Positions 26,334 to 35,676 of a stretch of DNA of 64,000 nt are shown piece after piece; position 1 is the stretch's first letter; every line of letters begins with the position of its first letter. Below the pieces are notes generated by a model. The model was given only the letters and a program-made list of their open reading frames with translations, was not told the origin of the DNA and made no database searches. Source of the stretch: Aeromicrobium sp. IC_218 (GTDB taxonomy: Bacteria > Actinomycetota > Actinomycetes > Propionibacteriales > Nocardioidaceae); NCBI RefSeq assembly GCF_004336805.1, contig NZ_SJXM01000014.1, positions 1 to 64,000 on the forward strand. The letters run 5' to 3'. Made by a program: the position numbers and the translations under genes.

Positions 26334-27836
26334 TCAGGCCAGGGCCGCGTCGAGCCGCGCCAGCGTGCGGCGCTTCTCGAGCAGCTCCAGCGACTCGAAG
26401 AGCGGCGGGGAGATGCGGCTGCCGGTCGTGGCCACCCGCACCGGCCCGAAGGCGACGCGCGGCTTGAGCCCCAGGTCGTCGATGAGGGACGCACGCAGGG
26501 CGCCCTCGATCGTCGCGGTCGACCAGGTGGTCAGGCCGGACAACGCCTCGCGCGCGGCCCGGACGACGTCCAGGCCCTTCTCGTCGAGCTGCTTGGCCCG
26601 GTCGGCCTCGTCGACCGTGAACGCCTCGTCGGAGACGAACAGGAAGCGCAGCATCGAGACGCCCTCGCTGAGCAGCGCCATGCGCTCGTGCACGAGCGGC
26701 GCCGCGGCGGTGAGCAGACCGAGCTGGAACTCGGTCGGCGGGTCCGCGACGAGTCCCTCGGCCTGGAACAGCGGGACCAGGCGGTCGACGAGCTCGGCCG
26801 GCTGCAGCAGGCGTACGTGCGAGCCGTTGATCGCCGTGCACTTGTCGAGATCGAAGCGCGCGGGGTTCGGGTTGACCCGGCTGATCTCGAACGCCTCGAC
26901 CATCTCGGCCAGCGTGAAGACGTCGCGCTCGGCGTCCAGCGACCAGCCCAGCAGCGCCAGGTAGTTCAGCAGGCCCTCGGGCAGGAAGCCCTGGTCGCGA
27001 TAGCCGAGCAGGTTCGACTCGGGGTCGCGCTTGGAGAGCTTCCGGTTGCCCGAACCCATGACGTACGGCAGGTGGCCGAAGGCCGGCACGAAGCCCTGGC
27101 CGACGCCGATCTGCGCGAACGCCTCGTACAGCGCGATCTGGCGCGGGGTCGAGCTGAGCAGGTCCTCGCCGCGCAGCACGTGGGTGATGCCCATCATCGC
27201 GTCGTCGGTCGGGTTGGTCAGCGTGTACAGCGGCTGGCCGTTGGCCCGGACGATGACGAAGTCCTGGACGTCCGCCTCGCCGAAGGTGATCGGTCCGCGG
27301 ACGAGGTCGTCGAACGTGTAGTCGCGGCGGGGCATCTTGAACCGGACGACCGGCTCGCGTCCCTCGGCCTCGAACGCCGCGCGCTGCTCGTCGGTCAGGT
27401 CGCGGTGCAGGCCGTCGTAGCCGCTCGGACGCCCCTCGGCGCGCGCCTTCTCGCGGCGCTCCTCGAGCTCCTCGGCGGTGTCGTACGCCTGGTAGGCCAG
27501 GCCCGCGTCGAGCAGGCGCTGCGCGACGTCGGCGTAGACGTCCATGCGCTCGGACTGGCGGTACGGGCCGTTCGGGCCGCCGACGACCGGGCCCTCGTCC
27601 CAGTCCAGGCCCAGCCAGCGCATGACGTCCAGCAGCAGGTCGTAGGACTCCTGGGAGTCACGGCTGGCGTCGGTGTCCTCGATGCGGAAGACGAACTTCC
27701 CGCCGTGGTGCCGGGTGAACGCCCAGCTGAACAGCGCCGTGCGGGCCATGCCGACGTGCGGGTTTCCCGTGGGCGACGGGCAGAAACGTCCGACGACGGG
27801 ACGGTCGCCGGGGCCGGGAACGGTCGAGTAGGTCAC
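26334..27836 (-). CDS. gltX: Glutamyl-tRNA synthetase
   Basis: A class I aminoacyl-tRNA synthetase that attaches glutamate to tRNA-Glu, and in many actinobacteria also to tRNA-Gln before amidation. The signature [12 protein letters not shown] is the HIGH motif in its HVGM form, and KLSKRD is the KMSKS equivalent. Length is 500 residues. GTG 27834-27836 overlaps the FAH-family stop by 4 nt (GTGA), so the pair is coupled. The Gln/Glu tRNA cluster lies 85 bases downstream. Confidence 0.97.
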   Translation of the reverse strand: MTYSTVPGPGDRPVVGRFCPSPTGNPHVGMARTALFSWAFTRHHGGKFVFRIEDTDASRDSQESYDLLLDVMRWLGLDWDEGPVVGGPNGPYRQSERMDVYADVAQRLLDAGLAYQAYDTAEELEERREKARAEGRPSGYDGLHRDLTDEQRAAFEAEGREPVVRFKMPRRDYTFDDLVRGPITFGEADVQDFVIVRANGQPLYTLTNPTDDAMMGITHVLRGEDLLSSTPRQIALYEAFAQIGVGQGFVPAFGHLPYVMGSGNRKLSKRDPESNLLGYRDQGFLPEGLLNYLALLGWSLDAERDVFTLAEMVEAFEISRVNPNPARFDLDKCTAINGSHVRLLQPAELVDRLVPLFQAEGLVADPPTEFQLGLLTAAAPLVHERMALLSEGVSMLRFLFVSDEAFTVDEADRAKQLDEKGLDVVRAAREALSGLTTWSTATIEGALRASLIDDLGLKPRVAFGPVRVATTGSRISPPLFESLELLEKRRTLARLDAALA

Positions 27837-28612
27837 GAGGCATCCACCACCGGGTTCGTGAGGGTGCCGAGACCCTCGATCGTGATGCTGACGGAGTCGC
27901 CCGGCGTCACCTGGCCGACGCCCGCGGGCGTCCCGGTGAGCAGCAGGTCGCCCGGCAGCAGGGTCATGAAGGACGAGACGTACGCGATGAGGTCGGCGAC
28001 CTTGTGGACCATGTCGGACGTGCGACCGTCCTGCTTGGTCTCGCCGTTGACCGTCGTCGTCACGCGCAGGTCGGCCGGGTCGAGGTTGGTCTCGATCCAC
28101 GGGCCGATCGGGCAGAACGTGTCGAAGCCCTTGGCCCGGGCCCACTGCCCGTCGCTCTTCTGCAGGTCGCGCGCGGTGACGTCGTTGGCCACCGTGTAGC
28201 CGAAGATCACCTTGCTCGCGTCGGCGGCCGGCACGTCCTTGCAGATGCGGCCGATGACGACGGCGAGCTCGCCCTCGAAGTGGACGTTCGAGCTCTGCTC
28301 GGGGTGGAAGATCGGCTCGCCGGGACCGATGACGCTCGTGTTCGGCTTGAGGAAGACGAGCGGCGTCTCGGGCACGTCGTTGCCCAGCTCCGCGGCGTGG
28401 TCGGCGTAGTTGCGACCGATGCCCACCACCTTGCTCCGCGGGATGACCGGGGCGAGCAGGCGGACGTCCTCGACCTTCACCTTCTGACCGGTCAGCTCGA
28501 ACCCCGCGTAGAGCGGGTCTCCCTTGAGGACGGCGATCGTGGGGACGCCGTCCTCCTCTCCAACGACTCCGAATCGGGGATCGTCGTCCCCGGCAAACCT
28601 GGCGATACGCAC
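27833..28612 (-). CDS. Fumarylacetoacetate hydrolase family protein
   Basis: A 259-residue FAH-superfamily protein (hydrolase, decarboxylase or isomerase of 2-keto acids and enols). Metal-binding elements are visible in [13 protein letters not shown] (acidic residues) and [14 protein letters not shown], with the C-terminal [13 protein letters not shown] loop. GTG 28610-28612 gives [17 protein letters not shown], the common N-terminus of the gltX-linked actinobacterial members. The substrate is not predictable. It is coupled to gltX by a 4-nt overlap. Confidence 0.9.
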   Translation of the reverse strand: MRIARFAGDDDPRFGVVGEEDGVPTIAVLKGDPLYAGFELTGQKVKVEDVRLLAPVIPRSKVVGIGRNYADHAAELGNDVPETPLVFLKPNTSVIGPGEPIFHPEQSSNVHFEGELAVVIGRICKDVPAADASKVIFGYTVANDVTARDLQKSDGQWARAKGFDTFCPIGPWIETNLDPADLRVTTTVNGETKQDGRTSDMVHKVADLIAYVSSFMTLLPGDLLLTGTPAGVGQVTPGDSVSITIEGLGTLTNPVVDAS

Positions 28613-28719
28613 GTCCGCCAGCCTATCGGCCGCACGCACGGGCGCCCGCCCCGGCGTTTGCCCCGCTCCCGACCGGGTACGCCCGGGTCGTCCGACCGCG
28701 AAGAGGGAGAGCGACCTAC

Positions 28720-29904
28720 ATGAAGGCAGTCACCTGGCAGGGCACGCGCAACGTCTCGGTCGAGGAGGTGCCCGACCCCCGCATCGAGCAGCCGACCGAC
28801 GCGATCATCAAGATCACGTCCACGGCGATCTGCGGCTCCGACCTGCACCTGTACGAGCCGCTCGGCCCGTTCATGAAGCCCGGCGACGTGCTGGGCCACG
28901 AGCCCATGGGCGTCGTCGAGGAGGTCGGCTCGAGCGTCGGCGACCTCAAGGTCGGCGACCGCGTCGTCATCCCGTTCCAGATCTCGTGCGGCTCGTGCGT
29001 GCCGTGCGGACAGGGCCTCATGACCCAGTGCGACACCACGCAGGTGCGCGAGCAGGGCACCGGCGCCGCCATCTTCGGCTACTCCGAGCTGTACGGCTCG
29101 GTGCCCGGCGGCCAGGCCGAGTACCTGCGCGTCCCGCAGGCCCAGTTCACCCACATCAAGGTCCCCGAGGGCCCCGACGACGACCGCTTCCTGTACCTGT
29201 CGGACGTGCTGCCGACGGCGTGGCAGGCCGTCGAGTACGCCGACGTGCCGGACGGCGGCACGCTGCTCGTCCTGGGCCTCGGCCCGATCGGAGACATGGC
29301 CACGCGCGTCGCCCACCAGCGCGGCGTCGAGAAGGTCATCGCGATCGACCTGGTGCCCGAGCGGCTCGAGCGCGCCCGCGCCCGCGGCGTCCACGTCATC
29401 GACCTGCGCGAGCACGGCGACGACCTGCGCGACGTCGTGCTGAGCCTCACCGACGGACGCGGCCCGGACTCGGTGGTGGACGCGGTCGGCCTGGAGGCCC
29501 ACGGCTCCCCCGTCGCCAAGGTGATGCAGAAGATGACCGGCCTGCTGCCGTCGGCGATCTCGGCGCCGATGATGAAGACCGCCGGCATCGACCGGCTCGG
29601 CGCGCTGTACACCGCGATCGACCTCGTGCGCCGCGGCGGCACCGTGTCGCTGTCGGGCGTCTACGGCGGCATGGCCGACCCGATGCCGATGATGCGCATG
29701 TTCGACAAGCAGATCCAGCTGCGCATGGGCCAGGCGAACGTGAAGCGCTGGGCGGACGACATCCTGCCGCTGCTCACCGACGACGACCCGCTGGGCGTCG
29801 ACGGCTTCGCCACCCACCACCTGCCCCTGGACCAGGCGCCCATGGCGTACGACCGGTTCCAGAAGAAGGCCGACGGCCACGTGAAGGTCGTCCTCAAGCC
29901 CTGA
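28720..29904 (+). CDS. Zinc-dependent alcohol dehydrogenase family protein
   Basis: The 394-residue medium-chain dehydrogenase has a GroES-like N-terminal half with catalytic-zinc ligands in AICGSDLH and LGHEPMG, and a structural-zinc loop [15 protein letters not shown]. The cofactor-binding Rossmann half has [11 protein letters not shown] followed by an acidic [10 protein letters not shown], suggesting NAD(H). Its size and inserted segments resemble glutathione-independent formaldehyde-dehydrogenase-like members. Substrate unknown. It is monocistronic, with a GGGAG ribosome-binding site and a terminator hairpin after the stop. Confidence 0.92.
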   Translation: MKAVTWQGTRNVSVEEVPDPRIEQPTDAIIKITSTAICGSDLHLYEPLGPFMKPGDVLGHEPMGVVEEVGSSVGDLKVGDRVVIPFQISCGSCVPCGQGLMTQCDTTQVREQGTGAAIFGYSELYGSVPGGQAEYLRVPQAQFTHIKVPEGPDDDRFLYLSDVLPTAWQAVEYADVPDGGTLLVLGLGPIGDMATRVAHQRGVEKVIAIDLVPERLERARARGVHVIDLREHGDDLRDVVLSLTDGRGPDSVVDAVGLEAHGSPVAKVMQKMTGLLPSAISAPMMKTAGIDRLGALYTAIDLVRRGGTVSLSGVYGGMADPMPMMRMFDKQIQLRMGQANVKRWADDILPLLTDDDPLGVDGFATHHLPLDQAPMAYDRFQKKADGHVKVVLKP

Positions 29905-29922
29905 CCCCCCAGGCAGGGAGAC

Positions 29923-29952
29923 CGAGCCCGTCCGGCACCCCGGGCGGGCTCG
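29923..29952. terminator. Hairpin terminator between alcohol dehydrogenase and uppS
   Basis: An 8-bp stem CGAGCCCG/CGGGCTCG (29923-29930 with 29945-29952) around a 14-base loop lies 18 bases after the plus-strand stop and 29 bases after the end of minus-strand uppS, so it can serve both. Confidence 0.65.
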
Positions 29953-29981
29953 ACTCTGTCCGGGGACCGACGACGGCAGGC

Positions 29982-30740
29982 TCAGGCGCTGCCGTAGCGG
30001 CGGTTGCGGCGCGCGTACTCCTCGACCGCGGCCCACAGCGCGAGCCGGTCGACGTCGGGCCAGGCGATGTCGCTGAACACCATCTCGGCGTAGACCGCCT
30101 GCCACGGCAGGAAGTTGCTGGTGCGCTGCTCGCCGGACGTGCGCCAGAACAGGTCGACGTCGGGCATGTCCGGCTCGTCGAGGTAGCGGGCGAAGACCTT
30201 CTCGGTGACCTTCTCGGGGTCGAGCCGGCCCGCCTTCACGTCGCGGGCCAACGCGGCCGCGGCGTCGGCGATCTCGGCGCGTCCGCCGTAGTTGACGCAC
30301 ATGGTGAGGGTGCAGCGCGTGTTGTGCTTCGTCAGCTCCTCGGCGATCTCGAGCTCGCGGATGACCGAGCGCCACAGCCGTGGGCGGCGGCCGGCCCAGC
30401 GCACGCGGACGCCGAGGGCGTGCATCTCGTCGCGCCGGCGACGGATGACGTCGCGGTTGAAGCCCATGAGGAAGCGCACCTCCTCGGGCGAGCGCTTCCA
30501 GTTCTCGGTGGAGAAGGCGTAGGCGCTGACCGCCTTCACGCCGATCTCGACCGCGCCCTCGACGACGTCGAACAGCGCCGCCTCGCCGCGCTCGTGGCCG
30601 GCGGTGCGGGGCAGGCCGCGGGCCTTCGCCCAGCGGCCGTTGCCGTCCATGACGATCGCCACGTGGGCGGGGACGAGCTCGGCCGGCAGGCTCGGGGCGG
30701 TGGCCCCGCTCGGGTGCGGGGTGGGCGCGCGGTAGGTCAT
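29982..30740 (-). CDS. uppS: Isoprenyl transferase (cis-prenyl diphosphate synthase)
   Basis: It condenses isopentenyl diphosphate units in the cis configuration to make polyprenyl diphosphate, the precursor of the cell-wall lipid carrier. Motifs are [17 protein letters not shown] (catalytic Asp), [27 protein letters not shown] and the C-terminal [12 protein letters not shown] 30738-30740 gives 252 residues. It is ten bases downstream of recO, a typical actinobacterial pair. The chain length of the product cannot be read from the sequence. Confidence 0.95.
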   Translation of the reverse strand: MTYRAPTPHPSGATAPSLPAELVPAHVAIVMDGNGRWAKARGLPRTAGHERGEAALFDVVEGAVEIGVKAVSAYAFSTENWKRSPEEVRFLMGFNRDVIRRRRDEMHALGVRVRWAGRRPRLWRSVIRELEIAEELTKHNTRCTLTMCVNYGGRAEIADAAAALARDVKAGRLDPEKVTEKVFARYLDEPDMPDVDLFWRTSGEQRTSNFLPWQAVYAEMVFSDIAWPDVDRLALWAAVEEYARRNRRYGSA

Positions 30741-30750
30741 CGGTGGGGCC

Positions 30751-31479
30751 TCAGCGATCGACGTGCGCCAGCGAGCGGAGGCCGCGCTCGAGGTGCCAGG
30801 ACAGGTAGGCCGAGACCAGGCCGCTGGCGTCGCGCCGGGACCGGTCGTCGGAGGTGTCGGCGACCGGCCAGTCGCCGGCCAGCAGCGCACCGAGCAGCTC
30901 GACGGTGGCGGCGGCGGGCGTGGACGAGCCGGGGACGCGGCAGCGGTCGCACAGGGTGCCGCCGGACGGGACATGGAAGTTGCGGTGCGGTCCCTCGAGC
31001 CCGCACAGCGCGCAGGCGGCGAAGGTCGGGGCGTAGCCGGCGACCGACAGGGCGCGCAGCTGGTAGGAGTCGAGGATGAGCCCCGGGCTGTGCCGGCGCA
31101 TGGCCAGGGCGTTGAGCGCCCCGACGAGCAGCTGGTACTGCTGCACGGCGGGCTCGCCGTCGCCGTCGACGAGCCGCTCGGCGGTCTCGAGCATGGCCGA
31201 GCCGGCGGTGTAGCTCGGGTAGTCGGCGCCGAGGTCCTTGGCGAACGCCGACAGCGTGACCGCCTGGGTGATCGTGTCGAGGCTGCGCCCCTCGGCCAGC
31301 TGCAGGTCGACGTGCATGAACGGCTCGAGCCGGGCGCCCCAGCGCGAGGACGTCTTGCGCACGCCCTTGGCGACGGCGCGGACGAGCCCGCGCTCGCGGG
31401 CCAGCAGCGTGATGATGCGGTCGGCCTCACCGAGCTTGTGCGTGCGCAGGACGACGGCCTGGTCGCGGTAGAGGCTCAC
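30751..31479 (-). CDS. recO: DNA repair protein RecO
   Basis: It loads RecA on SSB-coated DNA within the RecFOR pathway. The N-terminal OB fold starts [20 protein letters not shown] from GTG 31477-31479. A C4 zinc-binding region is visible in CALCGLEG and GTLCDRCR. Length of 242 residues is normal. It is the first gene of a recO-uppS operon. Confidence 0.95.
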   Translation of the reverse strand: MSLYRDQAVVLRTHKLGEADRIITLLARERGLVRAVAKGVRKTSSRWGARLEPFMHVDLQLAEGRSLDTITQAVTLSAFAKDLGADYPSYTAGSAMLETAERLVDGDGEPAVQQYQLLVGALNALAMRRHSPGLILDSYQLRALSVAGYAPTFAACALCGLEGPHRNFHVPSGGTLCDRCRVPGSSTPAAATVELLGALLAGDWPVADTSDDRSRRDASGLVSAYLSWHLERGLRSLAHVDR

Positions 31480-31678
31480 CGCACCATCGTGCCACCCGGC
31501 GCCGACACCGGCCTCTCCCCCACGCCGGGCCTGCCCGCCCGCGTCGAGACGGCGCCGACTTGGATGAACGTCCCCCTCGGGCCTACGCTCAGGGGGTCGC
31601 CACCTCTCGCCGGGTGCGCGGCCACGACCCCGGGAGGCTCCACCCTCGCCGGGGTCACCTGCGTCCGGGGCCCTTTCC
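31480..31678. other. Intergenic region with a terminator for the lysine-type operon
   Basis: No gene is supported. An 8-bp stem GACCCCGG/CCGGGGTC (31626-31633 with 31649-31656, 15-base loop) lies about 20 bases beyond the end of the minus-strand dioxygenase gene and is a plausible terminator. A weaker CCCCCT/AGGGGG hairpin is at 31572-31596. The recO promoter must lie here, but no clear -35/-10 stands out. Confidence 0.55.
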
Positions 31679-32899
31679 TCAGCGGGACGCGGCGCGCTCG
31701 GCCTCGTACAGCGCGTACGGGTCGCGCAGCTCGCGCCCGAGGACGTCCTGCATCCACGCGGCGTCGCGGGCGGCCGCCCGGCGCGTGGCGTCGGCCCGGC
31801 CCTCGCTCGTGAGGTTGGAGGCGAAGATGCCCGCGGCGGACTTCGGCAGGAAGTCCTCGTAGACGATCGGCTGCAGCTCGCCACGCTCGTCGCGCACGTA
31901 GTAGGCGAGGTTGGCGGCGTCCAGCTCGGCCTCCGTCTGCGGGAAGGCGTCGATCCCCCGCCCGTCGTAGAGCGCGCGGCCCTCCGGCGTCAGCGCGACG
32001 CCGCGGGCCTCGACCTCGCCGAAGCGCACGCGCAGGTGCCCCTCGACGACCGAGCCGTCCGGCTCGCGGAAGCGCCGCGGCTCGGCCAGGGCCCGGAACG
32101 ACGTCTGGCGCAGCAGGACGTCCGGCTTGTCGGTGCGCGGCGGACCCTGGATGCGGTCGATCATCTCGATGCCGCGCTGCTGCATGCGCTCGTACAGGGC
32201 GTCGATGTCGAGCACCCGCGGCGTCAGGTGGTTGATGTGGGTCGTGGTGACGCCGCCGATGTCGGCCGCGACGCTCGAGACGTCCTCCAGGCGCTGGTAC
32301 CAGGCCCGGTCGACCGGCTCGGGCGAGAGCGCGAACGCCGCGGTGGCCAGCTCCAGGAAGCGGTCGGCGTCGGCATCGGACAGCCCGCCGTCGCGCTCGG
32401 CGACGTCGGCCAGCGCCAGGAGCTCGTCGGGGAACAGCCGGCGCGCGCCCAGGAACGCGCGCAGCTCGGCCTCCAGCGACTCGTCGAAGAAGCGGCGGTC
32501 GTCCACGACGAGCAGCGAGGTGAAGACGCGGAACGGGTTGGCGGCCAGCTCGGCACGGTCGACCGGGCGGAACGCCGTCGAGACCACCGGGATGGGCGGC
32601 GTCGCCTCGCGCAGGTCGTAGAAGCCGACCGGGTGCATGCCGCAGGCCCCGAAGACGCGCGCGACCTGCGCGAGCTCCTCGGGCGTGCCGACCCGGATGG
32701 CGCCGTGCCGCTCGGCGGTGACCCGGTCGATCGTGCCGAGCCGCTCGGCGGCGTCGCCGAGGCGCTCCAGCACCTCGGCGTTCACCTCCTCGGACACCTC
32801 GACGAGGGTCGTGTAGGCCGGCACCTCGGTGCCGTAGAGCGCCGAGAGCGCGGCGGCGAACCGCGCCCTCAGCGTCGTCGACGTGACCGCGGGGCTCAC
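31679..32899 (-). CDS. hglS: 2-oxoadipate dioxygenase/decarboxylase (HglS-like, DUF1338)
   Basis: The 406-residue product resembles the DUF1338/HglS family, Fe(II) enzymes of VOC-like fold that convert 2-oxoadipate to 2-hydroxyglutarate in lysine catabolism. The motif ERHGAIRVG places His65 and Arg69 with the spacing of the known metal/substrate pair. Other elements are THINHLTPR (His221/His224), GEVEARGVAL with a candidate Glu ligand, and YEDFLPKSAAGIF. The start GTG overlaps the aldehyde dehydrogenase stop by 4 nt. The role is inferred from family and from its partners, which supply the preceding steps. Confidence 0.82.
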   Translation of the reverse strand: MSPAVTSTTLRARFAAALSALYGTEVPAYTTLVEVSEEVNAEVLERLGDAAERLGTIDRVTAERHGAIRVGTPEELAQVARVFGACGMHPVGFYDLREATPPIPVVSTAFRPVDRAELAANPFRVFTSLLVVDDRRFFDESLEAELRAFLGARRLFPDELLALADVAERDGGLSDADADRFLELATAAFALSPEPVDRAWYQRLEDVSSVAADIGGVTTTHINHLTPRVLDIDALYERMQQRGIEMIDRIQGPPRTDKPDVLLRQTSFRALAEPRRFREPDGSVVEGHLRVRFGEVEARGVALTPEGRALYDGRGIDAFPQTEAELDAANLAYYVRDERGELQPIVYEDFLPKSAAGIFASNLTSEGRADATRRAAARDAAWMQDVLGRELRDPYALYEAERAASR

Positions 32900-34404
32900 A
32901 CGAACTCGACCCCCTGGGACAGCGGCAGCTCGGTGGAGTAGTTGATCGTGTTCGTCGCGCGGCGCATGTAGGCGCGCCAGGAGTCCGAGCCGGACTCGCG
33001 GCCGCCACCGGTCTCCTTCTCGCCGCCGAACGCACCGCCGATCTCCGCGCCGGACGTGCCGATGTTGACGTTGGCGATGCCGCAGTCCGAGCCGACGGCC
33101 GACACGAACGTCTCGGCCTCGCGGACGTCCAGGGTGAAGATCGCCGACGACAGGCCCTGCGCCACGTCGTTGTGCAGCGCGATCGCCTCGTCGAGCGTCT
33201 CGTAGCCCAGGACGTACAGGATCGGCGCGAACGTCTCGGTGCGGACGACGTCAGTCTGCGCCGGCATGTCGAGGATGGCCGGCTCGACGTACTGGCCGCC
33301 GCCCTTGACCGGGGCGACGCCGCCGCCGGTCACGAGCGTGCCGCCGTCGGCCTGGGCCTGGGCGATCGCAGCCTCGAACGCCTCGCGGGCGGACGCGTCG
33401 ATGAGCGGGCCGACGAGCGTCCGGTCCTCCAGCGGCGAGCCGATCGCGAGCGTGCCGTAGGCCTTGGCGAGCCGCTCGACGAGCTCGGCGCGGACCGACT
33501 CGTGGACGATGAGCCGGCGCAGCGACGTGCAGCGCTGCCCGGCCGTGCCGACGGCCGAGAACACGATGCCGCGCACGGCCAGGTCGAGGTCGGCGCTCGG
33601 CGCGACGACGGCGGCGTTGTTGCCGCCGAGCTCGAGCAGCGAGCGGCCCAGGCGGGCGGCGACGCGCGGGGCGATCTGCTTGCCCATGCGGGTCGAACCG
33701 GTGGCCGAGACCAGCGGGACGCGCGGGTCGTCCGCGAGCGCCTCGCCCACCTCACGCCCGCCGACGAGCACCTCGACCAGACCCTCGGGCGCGCCGGCGC
33801 GGCGACCGGCCTCGGCGGCGATGGCCTGGCAGGCCAGCGCGGTCAGGACGGTCTTCTCCGACGGCTTCCAGACCACCGGGTCGCCGCAGACGAGCGCCAG
33901 CGCGGAGTTCCAGGACCAGACGGCCACCGGGAAGTTGAAGGCCGAGATGACGCCGACGACGCCCAGCGGGTGCCACTGCTCCATCATCCGGTGGCCCGGA
34001 CGCTCGGAGGCAATCGTGAGGCCGTGCAGCTGGCGCGAGAGGCCGACGGCCAGGTCGCAGACGTCGATCATCTCCTGCACCTCGCCGAGGCCCTCGGACA
34101 GGATCTTGCCCGCCTCGATCGACACGAGCCGGCCCAGGTCCTCCTTGTGCTCGCGCAGCAGCTCGCCCATCTCGCGCACCACCTGGCCGCGGACGGGGGC
34201 GGGCACGCTGCGCCACTGCAGGAACGTGGCGTGCGAGCGGCCGACGACGTCGGCGACGTCCTGGGCGGTGTGCTCCACCAGGCGGCCGAGCTCGCTGCCG
34301 TCGACCGGGGTGCGGGCGACGAGCGTGCCGTCGGCGTCGAACGGGTCACCGACGCCCAGGCGCGCGAGCAGGTCGGTGGTCAGGGCGTCCAGCGAGGTGG
34401 TCAT
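32896..34404 (-). CDS. Aldehyde dehydrogenase, alpha-aminoadipic semialdehyde type (ALDH7-like)
   Basis: The 502-residue NAD(P)-dependent aldehyde dehydrogenase has catalytic Cys in GTAGQRCTSLRRL and general-base Glu in LLELGGNNAAVV. The NNA variant and the C-terminal GAEIGGAFGGEKETGGGRESGSD segment are typical of the ALDH7/AmaB group, which oxidises 2-aminoadipate-6-semialdehyde to 2-aminoadipate. It sits between a saccharopine-dehydrogenase-family gene and hglS with 4-nt overlaps on both sides, which supports lysine catabolism. Confidence 0.9.
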   Translation of the reverse strand: MTTSLDALTTDLLARLGVGDPFDADGTLVARTPVDGSELGRLVEHTAQDVADVVGRSHATFLQWRSVPAPVRGQVVREMGELLREHKEDLGRLVSIEAGKILSEGLGEVQEMIDVCDLAVGLSRQLHGLTIASERPGHRMMEQWHPLGVVGVISAFNFPVAVWSWNSALALVCGDPVVWKPSEKTVLTALACQAIAAEAGRRAGAPEGLVEVLVGGREVGEALADDPRVPLVSATGSTRMGKQIAPRVAARLGRSLLELGGNNAAVVAPSADLDLAVRGIVFSAVGTAGQRCTSLRRLIVHESVRAELVERLAKAYGTLAIGSPLEDRTLVGPLIDASAREAFEAAIAQAQADGGTLVTGGGVAPVKGGGQYVEPAILDMPAQTDVVRTETFAPILYVLGYETLDEAIALHNDVAQGLSSAIFTLDVREAETFVSAVGSDCGIANVNIGTSGAEIGGAFGGEKETGGGRESGSDSWRAYMRRATNTINYSTELPLSQGVEFV

Positions 34405-35495
34405 GCGGGCCTTCCGGTCTGGGTGGGTCGGGCGAGCAGCGCGCCGGCCTTGGTGGCGTGCAGGTCGGCCAGCGCGACGTCCTCCTGCCTCAGGAAACCA
34501 GACGCCGGCAGCACCCCGTCGGCGACCAGCTCGACGACCGCGACGCACGACGCGGCGGTCGTCCAGGAGATGGCGCGCCAGGTGCGTCCGGCGATCTCGA
34601 TCGGCAGGTAGCTGCGGACGTGGTTGGCGCGGGCCGGACGTCCGTCGCGCACGCCCTCCACGGCGACGTGGACGTGCACGACGTCGTCGTCGACCGGCGG
34701 CTTGGCGTCCTGCAGGATGCGTCCGGCGAGCTCGCGGTCGGTGCGCAGGCCGAGCTCGTCGAACAGGAACCGCATCTGGGCGAAGTGACCCGGGTAGCGC
34801 ATCGTCTTGTAGTCGAGCCGGTCGACGCGGCCCTCGTAGGTGCGGCACATCGTGCCCAGGCCGCCGGACGTCAGCGACGCCTCCAGCTCGAGGCCGCCGA
34901 GCACGACGCGCTCGTCGTCGCTCATGGCCGGGACGAGCTGCCGGCGTCCGCCGCGGACGACCTCGCAGTCGTTGAGGTACTCGTTGACGACGCCCTCGGC
35001 CGACCACGTGAACGCGTAGCCGAGCAGGCCCGTGGGGTTCTGCGGCAGCGCGCCGACCTTGAGCTCCATCGAGCGCAGCGAGTCGAACTGCTCGGCCAGG
35101 GACGCGGCGACGATGCCGACCAGGCCGGGCGCCAGGCCGCACTGCGGCGCCATGAGCCCGCGGGCGTCCTGCGCGGCGAGCTGGATGATGCGGTCGGTGG
35201 TGGGGACGTCCTCGGTGAGGTCGAAGTAGTGCACCCCGAGCTCGTGGGCGGTCTCGGCGACCGGGATGTTGGCGTGGAAGGGCAGGCACGAGACGACCGC
35301 GTCGACGCCGCGCAGCGCCTCGCGCAGGGCGCCCCGGTCGGACGCGTCCAGCTGGTGCACCTCGAGGCCGGGGCACTCGCGGCGGGCGGCGTCGAGGCCG
35401 ACGACCTTGAACCCGGACTCGGTGAGGAGGGTGGCGACGAGCTCGCCGACCTTGCCCAGGCCGAGCACGGCGACCTGGTTGATGATGCGCGACAT
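34401..35495 (-). CDS. Saccharopine dehydrogenase-family protein (possible lysine 6-dehydrogenase)
   Basis: The 364-residue oxidoreductase has an N-terminal Rossmann motif (VAVLGLGKVGELVATLL) and the catalytic-domain features of the saccharopine dehydrogenase/LysDH family (QCGLAPGLVGIVA, TWSAEGVVNEYLND, RYPGHFAQMRFL). L-lysine 6-dehydrogenase belongs to this family and has a similar length, so direct conversion of lysine to the semialdehyde is a reasonable guess; saccharopine as substrate is the alternative. ATG 35493-35495 is preceded by AGGAG. It is the first gene of the three-gene operon. Confidence 0.8.
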   Translation of the reverse strand: MSRIINQVAVLGLGKVGELVATLLTESGFKVVGLDAARRECPGLEVHQLDASDRGALREALRGVDAVVSCLPFHANIPVAETAHELGVHYFDLTEDVPTTDRIIQLAAQDARGLMAPQCGLAPGLVGIVAASLAEQFDSLRSMELKVGALPQNPTGLLGYAFTWSAEGVVNEYLNDCEVVRGGRRQLVPAMSDDERVVLGGLELEASLTSGGLGTMCRTYEGRVDRLDYKTMRYPGHFAQMRFLFDELGLRTDRELAGRILQDAKPPVDDDVVHVHVAVEGVRDGRPARANHVRSYLPIEIAGRTWRAISWTTAASCVAVVELVADGVLPASGFLRQEDVALADLHATKAGALLARPTQTGRPA

Positions 35496-35542
35496 GGACG
35501 CTCCTGTCCGTCGGCGTGCCGGTTCGCGGCGCGCGGGCGATC

Positions 35543-35564
35543 GACGCACGAGGTGACGTGCGTC
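35543..35564. promoter_or_regulatory. Inverted repeat, candidate operator 1 (lysine-type operon / MFS promoter region)
   Basis: GACGCACG (35543-35550) and CGTGCGTC (35557-35564) form perfect 8-bp arms around six bases, 48 bases upstream of the saccharopine-dehydrogenase-family start. No regulator gene is adjacent. Confidence 0.45.
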
Positions 35565-35578
35565 ACAGGCAGCGTACC

Positions 35579-35602
35579 GCTGTACCGTCCGGCCGGTACA
35601 GC
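35579..35602. promoter_or_regulatory. Inverted repeat, candidate operator 2 (lysine-type operon / MFS promoter region)
   Basis: GCTGTACCG (35579-35587) and CGGTACAGC (35594-35602) form perfect 9-bp arms around six bases, midway between the divergent dehydrogenase and MFS genes. The centre-to-centre distance from candidate operator 1 is 37 bp. Confidence 0.5.
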
Positions 35603-35676
35603 ACCTGCCGGTTAACTTCTCGTGTCGTCCCGAGCCGACGTCCCGGTCCGTGGGGCCCGGTGGCAGGCTTGCGCCC

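Noticed and set aside
31480-31678. Small gene between recO and the HglS-like gene
   Set aside because: Short frames here lack ribosome-binding sites and domain features; only hairpins are convincing.
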